From the NCBI GenBank assembly GCA_029215795.1, contig JARDYH010000002.1, forward strand, positions 270,576,310 to 270,640,309: a stretch of DNA of 64,000 bases. The letters run 5' to 3'. This document shows positions 12,027-21,747 of this stretch, piece after piece. The first letter of the stretch is position 1, and the number at the start of each line of letters is the position of its first letter. Source of the DNA: Anniella stebbinsi (lineage: Eukaryota > Chordata > Lepidosauria > Squamata > Anniellidae). The notes under the pieces were generated by a model. It saw only the letters and a list, made by a program, of their open reading frames with translations, made no database searches and was not told the DNA's origin. The translations under genes and the position numbers were made by a program.

Positions 12027-12071
12027 ATAATAATAATAATAATAATAATTATTATTATTATTATTATTATT
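12027..12071 (+). repeat. (AAT)n/(ATT)n tract at LINE tail
   Basis: The run switches from AAT units to their complement ATT in the middle, forming a hairpin-capable tail of the L2 copy. Confidence 0.95.
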
Positions 12072-12179
12072 GTTATTTATAACCCGCCTCTCCCTACGGA
12101 TCGAGGCGGGGAACACAATACACATACAAGCATAACAAAGTTAAAAAATTAAAACAAGAGAAACACATAATTAAAACAT

Positions 12180-15155
12180 TTAAAATTCATCTGGATAGGC
12201 CTGCCGGAAAATAACAGTCTTCACGACTCTCTTGAATTCGTGAAGACTGTCAGTTTGTCTAACCTCCTCCGGCAGACCATTCCATAGTCTGGGAGCCATA
12301 GAAGAGGAGGTCCTCTGGGTAACACTCACCAGCCTAGTTCTGGCTGGCTTGAGTACGTTCTTCCCAGAGGACTTAAGAGTGCGGGGCAGATTGTACGGGA
12401 GAAGGCGATCCCGTAGGTAGCCTGGGCCCAAACCATGTAGGGCTTTAAAGATAATAACCAACACTTTATACTTCGCCCGGAAACTGACCGGCAGCCAGTG
12501 AAGTGATTTTAAAACTGGTGTAATGTGGTCACCCCTAGGTGTACCAGTGACCAACCTGGCTACCATATTTTGAACAAGTTGAAGTTTCCGGACTAAGCAC
12601 AAAGGTAGCCCTATGTACAGCGCATTGCAGAAGTCAAGCCTCGAAGTTACCAGTGCGTGCACTACTGTCTTTAGGTCTTCCAACTCTAGGAAGGTGCGCA
12701 GCTGGCGTATCAGCCGAAGCTGATAGTAGGCACTCCTGGCCGTCGCATCAATCTGAGCTGTCATCTGGAGCGACGGATCCAGGAGTACCCCCAAGCTGCG
12801 AACACAGTCTTTCAGGGGGGGTGTAACCCATCCAGAACTGGTTGACACACCTCCAAACCCAGGTTGTGGCCTTTGACAGCAAGCACCTCCGTCTTGTCTG
12901 GATTCAGCTTCAGTTTGTTTTTCCTCATCCAGCCCATTACCGCCTCCAAGCATTCATTCAGAGGAGACACACTATCCTTAGCTGACAATGTTGTTGAAGG
13001 CATAGAGAAATATATTTGGGTGTCATCAGCATATTGATAGCACCCCGCCCCATGCCTCCGGATGATCTCTCCCAGCGGTTTCATGTAAATGTTAAACAGC
13101 ATTGGGGAAAGGATGGCACCTTGCGGTACACCACATAGCAACTCCTTTTTTTGAAGAGCAGCTATCCCCAAGCATCACCATCTGGAGCCTGCCCAAGAGA
13201 TAAGATCGGAACCACTGAAGCACAGTGCCCCCGATTCCCAATTCCCCCAGGCGCTCCAGAAGGATACCATGGTCGATGGTATCAAAAGCCGCTGAGAGGT
13301 CCAGGAGTACCAGCAGGGACACACTCCCCCTGTTGATACTAAGGCGTAGATCATCTACTAAGGCGACCAAAGCGGTCTCAACTCCGTATCCTGCTCTGAA
13401 GCCGGTTTGAAATGGGTCTAGAAAATCAGTGTCATCCAAGACTGCCTGGAGTTGAAAGGCAACTGCCCAAAAATGGAAGATTTGATACAGGCCTGTAGTT
13501 ATTAAGGTCCAGGGGGTCCAGGGAGGGCTTTTTTAGAAGCAGCCTTACCACCGCCTCTTTTAAACATGATGGAAAACTCCCCTCCCTGAGAGATGCATTA
13601 ATAATATGTTGTAAATGTGATCTAACTGCATCTCCTCCCTGGACGACAGGGATCGAGAGGGCAAGTCGTCTTCCTCACACATCCAAGCATCTTGTCCACA
13701 TCCTCGGTACTCACCAACTGAAACTGATCAAGTGTAATCCTACTCGCGGAGTCACTGGACACTCCACTGTCAGCCTCTGCTATAACAATGGCATCTAAGT
13801 CGGCTCTTATCCGAGAGATTTTATCTGAGAAATTATCGTTAAAAGCATCACAGCGAACTACCGAAGGCTCTAAAATCAGATTCAGGGGAGAAGGAGCCTG
13901 AGTTAGACCCCTCACCACCCTGAACAGTTCTGCTGGACGTGAATTCGCAGACGCAATGCGTGCGGAGAAGAAAGCTTTCTTCGCTGCACGTACTGCCACT
14001 CCATAGAGACGAAGATGTTCTCTATGTCATGTCTTGTCGGATATAAGTCGAGTTTTCCGCCATCTGCGCTCCAGTCGTCGTCCTTTCCGCTTCAACTCCC
14101 TGAGGTCTTCTGTATACCAGGGCGCCCTATTAGAAGCGGGCCGGAGAGGACGTTTGGGGGTGATCATGTCGATAGCCCTAGTTAGGTCTTGATTCCATCT
14201 ACTGACCAGGGCTTCTACAGGATCGTCGACGATACCAGCCATGGAACCCTCTAAGGCTTTCTGGAATCCAGAAGGATCCATCAGCCTTCGAGGGCGGACC
14301 ATCTTAATAGGTCCGCCACCCCTGCAGGGACGGGTGGTAGCCGTGATACTAACCCTGACCAGAAAATGATCTGTCCATGACAATTCAGAGGTATTCAATA
14401 CCTCCGCCCACAGATCCGTCTGTTCGGAACTGAAAACAGCATCGAGGGTGTGACCTGCTGAATGTGTGGGTCCAGAGACCAATTGGGATAGGCCCATGTT
14501 TGTCATGGATGCCATGAACTCCCGAGCTCCACCTGACAAACCGGCCTCGAATGGGATGTTGAAATCGCCCAGGACCAAGAGCCTGGGCGAATCCAACACC
14601 AGCTCCGAGACCAGTTCCGTGAGCTCGGCCAGGGAGTCTGATAGGCAGTGGGGTGGCCGATACACTAACAGAATCCCTAGTCTATCCCTGGCCTTCAGAC
14701 TCAGGTACACACACTCGATGTGATTCAGTTCCCGGACAGGATGTCTGGTCAGGTTAAGATTGCTTTTGTAGACCACAGCTACTCCGCCCCCCCCGCCCAC
14801 TTTCCCTCACTTGTTCACTGACACAGTACCCAGCTGGGAGAGCCTGAGCCCATGTTGGGGCACTGTCATCTCCCAGCCAGGTCTCTGTGAAACATGCCAG
14901 GTCGGCCTCCTCTTCTTTGAGGAGGTCATAAATTATGTTTGTTTTGTTTTTAACCGACCTGGCATTACATAGGAGCAAGGAAAGGTTCTGTGGGTGGCCT
15001 GGATCGTTCCCCAAGATCCCCGGGGTAGCAGGGCGACCGGAAGGTAAGATGGGTATTAAATATCCATCTCTCCTTCCCCTGTAACGGCATTTCGCCCTGC
15101 TATCGCCATATCTCCCTCTGCCCCACACAACAGAAATTGGTGCTCCCAGACACAT
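12180..15155 (-). pseudogene. L2 endonuclease / reverse transcriptase, frameshifted
   Basis: Pieces in reading order: 15155-14754 (LLLCNARSVKNKTNIIYDLL, start of the AP endonuclease), 14800-14027 ([33 protein letters not shown]), 13999-13622, 13439-13092 ([20 protein letters not shown]), 13171-12812 ([17 protein letters not shown]) and 12953-12180 (the C-terminus, ending in VIFRQAYPDEF). Frameshifts and small deletions separate them; two deletions of roughly 14-18 bp relative to the second copy lie near 13465 and 13640. Not functional as it stands. Confidence 0.9.
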
Positions 15156-15181
15156 TTCAGTCGCCTTAAGTTGTTTATCTT

Positions 15182-15660
15182 TCTCTGGCGCACGAGAGAG
15201 AAGGACAGGAAGTGGGCGGGTGCAATGATGTCCGTTGCACCGTCTTCTCTACACGCGCCGTCAGTCCTTCGGCCACCGCTGTTTTCCCGTCCTGTCCCGG
15301 CGTCTCTCTCGTGCACGAGAGAAAGAGAAGGAGAGGAGGTGGGCGGTGCAATGATGGCCGCCGCACCGTCTTCTTGCGCCGTCAGTCCCTCGGCCACCGC
15401 TGTTTTCCCATTCTGTCCCAGCGTCTCTCTCGTGCGCGAGAGAGAGAAGGAGAGGAGGTGGGCGGTGCAATGATGGACGTTGCACCGTCTTCCTGCGCCG
15501 TCAATCCCTCGGCTGCCGCTGTTTTCCCGTCCTGTCCCAGCGTCTCTCTCATGCGCGCGAGAGAGAAGGAGAGGAGGTGGGCGGTGCAATGATGGACGCT
15601 GCACCGTCTTCCTGCGCCGTCAGTCCCTCGGCCACCGCTGTTTTCTCGTCCTGTCCTGTT
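15182..15660 (-). repeat. ~120-bp tandem monomers at the 5' end of the L2 copy
   Basis: The landmark GCAATGATG recurs at 15222, 15348, 15467 and 15586, giving periods of 126, 119 and 119. Each unit has a small palindrome of TCTCTCTCGTGCGCGAGAGA type, GGAGGTGGGCGG, GCACCGTCTTC and CCACCGCTGTTTTC. CpG-rich compared with its surroundings. It abuts the endonuclease start on the 5' side. Confidence 0.88.
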
Positions 15661-15662
15661 TT

Positions 15663-15930
15663 CTCTCCACAAAGACTCACCCACATAGGTAGTTACTTGA
15701 ACCCTTCTTAAAAGCTTGGAATCAGAGATGCATTTGTATTTAGAGACCTTCTTTTGACTTAAGGTATGATGTGAATATGTGTTGCTTGGCTAATTAGGTT
15801 TAGAGGATAGCTCCTAGCCTTCACAGTGGCTACAGGTGTGAAGAGGCGTGTTTGTTTGTTTTTTACTGAATAAAGATTTTGTTGATTGTACAGTAAATCT
15901 CTGTTGCCTCACATTTCAGTGGGAGGGCTT
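15663..15930 (+). mobile_element. Possible LTR fragment, right part
   Basis: AATAAAG at ~15869 followed ~40 bp later by CTCTGTTGCCTCACA resembles an LTR R-U5 end. Paired by position with 11356-12020 across the LINE insertion; inference only. Confidence 0.3.
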
Positions 15931-16095
15931 GGAATACTAGCACTGTCTGCTTTCAGAGTTCCCTTTCCGCTTTGATTCATCTCTCAAGGAACCCTGGTAC
16001 ATCTACCACTGGACCATAGCCTACCGCAAAAGATTCTGGGGCAATGTTCCAGATAGGGCATGAAGACTGCTTCCAGATGGAGGGCTCCTAGCTCT

Positions 16096-16300
16096 ACTAA
16101 CCAAAGGGTATTGTCAGCAATTCTGTATTTGTTTCCCGTAATGGATTATCCACAATAAGAAAAAAGGCGAAACATGCAGGAAAACGCAGGATGGTTACAA
16201 GAGGAAGGTGACAATGTCTGGACCCCCTTGTAAAATTCTATGAACGGGGCATGATGATGGCACTATAAAAGCCTCTTCTGGAAGCACCCTAGGTTGATAC
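16096..16300 (+). repeat. Dispersed repeat, also at 29820-30025
   Basis: Shared order: ACCAA, CAGCAATTC, AATGGGAT/AATGGATT, AAAAAAGG, GAAAAAC/GAAAACG and AAAATTCTATGAACGG / AAAATTCTGTGAATGG. Both are in the same orientation. Family unknown. Confidence 0.55.
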
Positions 16301-16895
16301 AAAGCACCAACTGTGTCCATTGGACCTAACAGTCACCCCACATGAACTGGGAGCTCACTGTAGAAAACACTCTACATTCTCCTGAGGTCGCAAGGGAAGA
16401 CTGGTCAATAGTGGACAGATTGTTTTTGAGGGAAAGGTGTCCACCTTTGCTGGGGGTGGGTGTTGTTTTGTTTTGCCATCCTGCACCAGTTCTTCAAAGA
16501 ACCCCACTAGTACAGATTTTGAAAACCACTGACTTAGCCTATTGTCTACAATACCTACAAGAATAAAAACAATACAAACAAAAACAGCAAAAACAGGAGG
16601 GTGTATCTTTGTTCTCTGAGGCTCAGCTGTATAGCAATTTGAATTTTGCAAAAATTACTGGACTTTAGGTTGACTAGCACCCTCCTCAGTGATGCCAAAC
16701 ACAGATTCATGTCTCAATCTTTGAGTTCTGAAAGCTGCCATTTGTGGATAGATATTGGAGAAGTAGTCTGTGAATTTCCCCCTTTTCCCCCTCAATGAAT
16801 GATATTCTGGATGTTGGCCTGTCAGGTATAGGTTTCTGCAAGTTGTAAGTAGATTTATTAAGAACTAGTTTGGAATATCTGTGCAAGCTTATATC

Positions 16896-17868
16896 TGTCA
16901 GGATTCTCAGGGAAAGAATTCACATACACCTTCCCTTGGCCTTGAGCCGGTTAGAGTTCTCTGGGAAACTGATAGAGGGTTTAGAAGGGCCCCTTGTTGA
17001 AGGAGTCACTCAGATTGTAGCGGCAACTTGGTGGGCTGAGCAGTGCCAACCTGTTTGGACTGGATCATGCCTTATGAGCTAGAGCCCTGTTTGTTGGGTG
17101 GTTTAAGGTAGGCCTAGGCCTCCCTTTATAAACTGGAGCAAAGGTAAGGAGCCTTTGCTAAGATCATCTTTCAACTCATGGCCCGAAACTCCTCCCTGTT
17201 TGGATCCATCACCGTTTGGGACTTTGAAAGCACTCTGCACATGGATTCTGTTCTAGTGGGGCTTCAGATTACTAAGGATTGTGCCATGAAAAGTTCTGTG
17301 AGTTTTTTCATAGACTTGAACTCGCATTTGCTGTGGATTGTGTGTGTTATCAACTGCTCATTGTAAGGGTAGTCTGTGGTTGATTTTTATGGTCGGACTT
17401 TTTCTTTGCAGACTCAGGTGGCAGGGAGTTCCCAGCGCTAATGTACAAGCACGGGAGTTTTTCTGCCTGAGATTTTTACTTTCCTTGTGATCTTGTTTAG
17501 GCTGTGGCCATGTTCCTTGAATTACCATCGAATGATCCACGTTTAGACCAGCTCCCTAGACATGGTTGGTTAAACCTTTCAAGAATGTCCCATTGTGATT
17601 GCCTGAAGGATCGTATCAGGAATCTTTCCCTTTCCTTGGTCGGGTTTGGAACCCGTTTTTGGAACTGTTGAGATGGCAACTGGGAAACCAGCTTGTTATT
17701 GTAGTGAGTGGCATTTTAACTGTACATTATCTTGGCGCCTAAAGCATTCTGACCATCAGTCTGCTTTAAGTATTTCTGAAGTGTGTAACCATTAAGCTTT
17801 TTACCATGGGATTTCCTCCAATAAAAGAAGTCTCACTGATTGGGTGTCCCATGTCAGTTTGCCAGCAC
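16896..17868 (+). mobile_element. Possible LTR (unverified ends)
   Basis: Starts TGTCAGGATTCTC, has CTCCCTTTATAAACTGG (TATA-like) near 17122, the motif GTTTGGGACTTTG seen in gypsy-type LTRs, and CAATAAAAG near 17818. No target duplication identified. Confidence 0.3.
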
Positions 17869-18305
17869 ACGTGAATGCCGGAGGGAACGGGAAACACAAC
17901 ATGGCCCTACGTATGCCTTTCTCCTCATCAAGTGACAGCTGCCATTCTGTCACATCAAAGACTACACAAACACACACACAGCAGCATAAGTAGGTGGTGC
18001 TTTGTACATACTTTGCAATGTGTGACTTGCATACCAAGTCCCACACTCAACTAGATCACTGTGCTATTTTGCACCAGTTCTTCAAATTCTGCAGCTTTGT
18101 ATATACTATGCAAATTGTATACTTCTTATATTTTATCATTTTGCATAAATTATTCTGGTTCTGTTAGTCATAGAAAGTTGCTAGGCAAAGCACTGAAATC
18201 CTGCTCCTGACACTGGTAATCTTATGCAGCAATCCCTTTTACTTCTGAGATTTCACGAAGTGTTGCCTCTACACCTTCAAATCTTTGTCACAAGGGCTAG
18301 AAACT

Positions 18306-18340
18306 TGCTGAAGAAGAAGGAGGAGGAGGAGGAGGAGGAG
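18306..18340 (+). repeat. (GGA)n microsatellite
   Basis: GAAGAAGAAGGAGGAGG followed by further GGA units. Confidence 0.9.
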
Positions 18341-18774
18341 CCATAGCAGCTGTCATTCTTGGCAAACAGCATGCATAGCTTTCCTCATAGCCAGTCCACC
18401 CATAATCTTTCAGAGTATGTCTAATCATCCAAAATCCACCATCATATGAGACACCAGTGATAGAAGGAAACAGTTGATGATTGTGAACAGAAAGGTGTCT
18501 GCATTCCCTTCTGAAAGAGGCTTCAATTCTAAAAAAATTCTAAAGTGGGAATTAGGCTGTGGCATTGAGCATGCTGAGTCCCAAGCACAGATCTGACCTA
18601 TTTAGAAACGGTGGGGATTGTGATCACACAGGGAATAGAGACATCTAGAGGAAACTGCAAACATTATAGGCAGAACACTACATTTTCAGGCTCTGGAGTA
18701 ATTCTGAAGCAGAATGATCACTGGGCATATAGCTCTCTGATCAATGAAGTGACATCTAGCAGAGGTGGATTGAT

Positions 18775-19045
18775 TGGGTGGGTCCAGGGGGCTAGTGAAT
18801 GTCTCACTCTTGTCAGGGCGTGGTGCCTGCTGCATTGAAAGAGGCTGTAGTGCATCCTCTCCTGAAGAGGACCTCCCTGGACCCAGAGGTATGTGAGAAC
18901 TACCACCCCATCGCTAATATTCCCTTTTTGGTTTAAATATATTAATGGTTTAATTTGGTGTGTGTGTGTGTGTGTGTGTGTATGGTTTTATTTGTATGCC
19001 GCCCTGAGATCAGGATATAAATAATAAATAAATAAATATCTGGGA
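18775..19045 (+). mobile_element. L2/CR1-type LINE fragment: RT piece plus 3' tail
   Basis: 18830-18935 reads ALKEAVVHPLLKRTSLDPEV and then ENYHPIANIPFL, the start of an L2-type reverse transcriptase. It is followed directly by a tail GCCGCCCTGAGATCAGGATA plus (AATA)n, so the middle of the element is deleted. A (TG)n run at 18958-18981 sits between the parts. Confidence 0.65.
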
Positions 19046-19135
19046 AGATGGATAAGAGTTCATTTGGGACATTTTGGTGTTTAACGTGGCAAATCTTAAT
19101 TACTCCCCATAGTAAATATATATAATAGGGCTGCC

Positions 19136-19162
19136 TATATATATATATATATATATATATAT
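19136..19162 (+). repeat. (AT)n microsatellite
   Basis: About 13 AT units. Confidence 0.95.
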
Positions 19163-19611
19163 GATTTTAACTCATTAAGGCTGCAATCTTATACACACTT
19201 TCCTGGAAATAAATCCTATTGAACTCCATGGGGCTTACTTCTGAGTAGTCTTGTGCTGTAAACAAATTAAGTTTAAATATATCTGTATAGCTCCCAAACC
19301 TTGATACATATATATCTTTTTGAAAGAAGTATGAAACTGTACTGTCCTATCAATTGAGATGAGACAGGGCTGGTTTTTGCCATATTTTATTTCAGCTAAA
19401 CTCACAGACAAGGCTGTCCCCTTCTGATGACATCAGCTATCTCTGTTCTTGGGCAGGTGGTTAACGCTTTCTACTATACTCCCTTTTCTGGAAAGAGTTC
19501 AGATAACAATTTACTGTCTGAGTTCAATTTTGCGACTATAACTGGTTAACTTTATTTCCTATCTCTTAGAGGATATATATTACAGAGTCTTTTACAAATG
19601 CAACAGTATGC

Positions 19612-19790
19612 TACAGTAACCAGATACAAAAGAGGGCAGGGCTCCTGCAGCTTTAACTGTTGTGATGAAGAGGGAATGTCACCAGGTGCTGCAGGCATAC
19701 AAAGGACACCTGCTGAAATTCCCTTTTCTATGCAACTGTTAAAGATACAGGAACCCTGTCCTCCTTTCCATATGGTCACCCTACTATAGC
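19612..19790. mobile_element. Single-unit relative of the 320-bp foldback MITE
   Basis: About 180 bp running from ACCAGATACAAAAGAGGGCA to CATATGGTCACCCTA. It equals one arm of the 320-bp family and keeps inverted ends, so monomer and inverted-dimer forms coexist. Confidence 0.75.
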
Positions 19791-20428
19791 CCCCTAGAGT
19801 CTGGAAGCATGCAGAGTTGTTCCTATTACCAATGCTCCCAACCCTCTAGAATAGATTTTCAGAGGCATAGAGGGCTGTGTAGGGGGTGGGGTGAGGGAGG
19901 AACAGCAAAAGTCACCTCTCCTCTCTCCACCTGTGAATTCATCTAATTTGTGGAGTTCTACTCCACAAGACTTCGGATGCAACCCATTGTTAGAAAGAAT
20001 TTAGTTGGATCCAGACTTAGTCACAACTCACTAAAATCAATGGGACTTGTTAGTCATGACAAACTTGTCCATTGAAATGGCTCTACTCTAAGTATGACTA
20101 AGTCTAACGCAACTCCAGATTTCTTAATTCCTTATTATAGTCAAAACATAACCAAGCCAGCCTCACAACTAAATGTGCTCTCAGCTTCATCCATTGCAGT
20201 TGGACCCCACTGGTCATGCAGTCAGCGGAAGCTTTACAGTCTTCATCCTATTCAGAGCTAAGCACACCTAGACCCATTCAAATCAATGGGACACAGCACT
20301 GTTAATGGTGCATAGAAGAAATACGCGTTTCTAGTGGATTATGCAATTAAAACAATTCAAGATTGTAGCCCTAATAATAACACATTAAATAATTGACCAT
20401 TAAATAAGTGACCAGATACAAAAGAGAG

Positions 20429-21260
20429 CTATGTACTACCTCCAGTATCAGAGGCAGTAAGCCTGTATAAACCAGATCCCAGGGGACATGGGCAAGGCAG
20501 GGCAGGGCAGAGAGGGGGCCAGTTGGCCCGGGGCCCACAATTTTGAGGGGGCACTCCGACAAGGAGGTCCCCCCCAGCTTACGCTACTGCTGCCAAAGCA
20601 TAAGCGGCTCATCAAGAAGCGAGAAGCCTGCCTTGCCGAAACAGCGCAGAAGCCATCCGTCGTGAATACCATGGTCAGACTACAAGCTCCAGAGGGCCAT
20701 GCCATATGCGGGGCGGGGATATATGTGCCTAAGTTGTAATGGTTGACCTTACTGCGTCTCTTTCCTCAATCTTCTCCATGGCATATAATCTCTGGAGCGG
20801 AGGGTGAGGTAATGATGATGATCGTTATTAATGATAATAATGATGATGATACCGTGAGGGTGATGATGATGATGTTTGATAATGATGAAGGACTGTTCTA
20901 TTGTTGTTGCTTCTATTTGTACAGCAACTAAAATTAAATGTTAATTTCTGATTCAACACTGAGGTGTTGTAGAACAGGTTTAATATGAAGGTGTTATGTA
21001 GAACGGACATGTTGGTGGGCATTAAAAAACATTAAAAAATACTTAATGAGCAGTTTGAAGTGGGGGGGGGGGGGGCACACACTTCCCATCTGGCCTGAGC
21101 ATATTACCAGCTCTGCACAGCCCTGGGCATGGGTGGGAGGTGATGTTGCACCGTGTCCTGCTTGTGGGTCCCTGGTTGATAGTTGGTTGGCCACTACGTG
21201 AACAGAGTGTGGGACTAGATGGACCTTTAGTCTAATCCAGCATGGCTCTTCTTATGTTCT
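20429..21260 (+). mobile_element. CR1 LINE 3' end, split by a hAT-like element
   Basis: 20429-20497 (CTACCTCCAGTATCAGAGGC) continues at 21126-21260 (TGTCCTGCTTGTGGGTCCCT, then TGGACTAGATGGACC), the familiar squamate CR1 3' end. A separate 627-bp insert lies between. Confidence 0.8.
20498..21124. mobile_element. hAT-like non-autonomous element inside CR1
   Basis: Left end CAGGGCAGGGCAGAG pairs with right end CTCTGCACAGCCCT. Flanks GGGCAAGG (20490-20497) and GGGCATGG (21125-21132) match at 7 of 8 bases. The interior holds a GAT/AAT microsatellite (20813-20890) and a poly-G run (21061-21075). Confidence 0.65.
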
Positions 21261-21647
21261 TATTGTGTGGTCCTGCCTGAAGTGGATGCTACTGAGTTTA
21301 GCCCAGTCTAGTACAACTTTTCCCAATCTCCCACCAACCTCAGCCAGGGTGATTGCCTTCTCCTAGGTTCTGAGTGGCAAGAATTCAGATTAAAAACATG
21401 TTTAATCTTCCCTTGTGCTCTTTTTTTTTTTTTACTATCTTTCCAACTAGAGGACTGCACAGTCAAGTGTAGAGTTTCCCTCTGCAAAATGCCAATCAAA
21501 TTTTTCTCAAATTAACTTTCATGTTCGATTTTGTGTGCTTTCGTAGCTCCTGAACAAGGCTTGGACTCGCTCTGCATTTCTTAAATTGTTCTCTTTCGGG
21601 GCCTTTTATGTTGATGCATTGCAGTGACTCTCTCTGTACCATTCCAG

Positions 21648-21747
21648 GCTGGCCGTTTGACGTTATCATGTGTAAAATGAGTGGGCTGGTCCAAGGGATG
21701 TCTGTCTCAGCTTCTGTGTTCACTTTGGTGGCCATTGCCGTAGAAAG
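21648..21747 (+). CDS. NPFFR1: NPFFR1 internal coding exon (TM3)
   Basis: 100-nt exon. Acceptor ATTCCAG ends at 21647 and donor GTAAGT starts at 21748. It reads [19 protein letters not shown] onward to AVE plus two bases of the next codon. The preceding exon must end with the first base of a glycine codon. Confidence 0.92.

Larger units (their letters stand above)
12021..15662 (-). mobile_element. L2-type LINE, long copy with tandem 5' monomers
   Basis: Antisense to NPFFR1. Its 3' end is an (AAT)n/(ATT)n tail at 12021-12070 followed by the conserved AACCCGCCTC/GAGGCGGGGAAC block. The 5' end carries about four ~120-bp repeats (15182-15660). The coding part is broken into several frames. Long stretches are nearly identical to the copy at 34759-37579. 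Confidence 0.88.

Noticed and set aside
11643..12152. 169-codon frame containing a poly-isoleucine run
   Set aside because: The run is the (AAT/ATT)n tail of the L2 LINE, and the rest is LTR-like and microsatellite sequence.
12180..14800. Separate small genes on the minus strand
   Set aside because: The frames align end to end with the intact L2 frame at 34946-37567, so they are one broken LINE.
15056..15692. Overlapping open frames on both strands with repetitive Arg/Ser/Thr-rich protein
   Set aside because: They are products of the ~120-bp tandem CpG-rich monomers, whose period of 119 changes frame between units. No domain, and part of a LINE 5' end.
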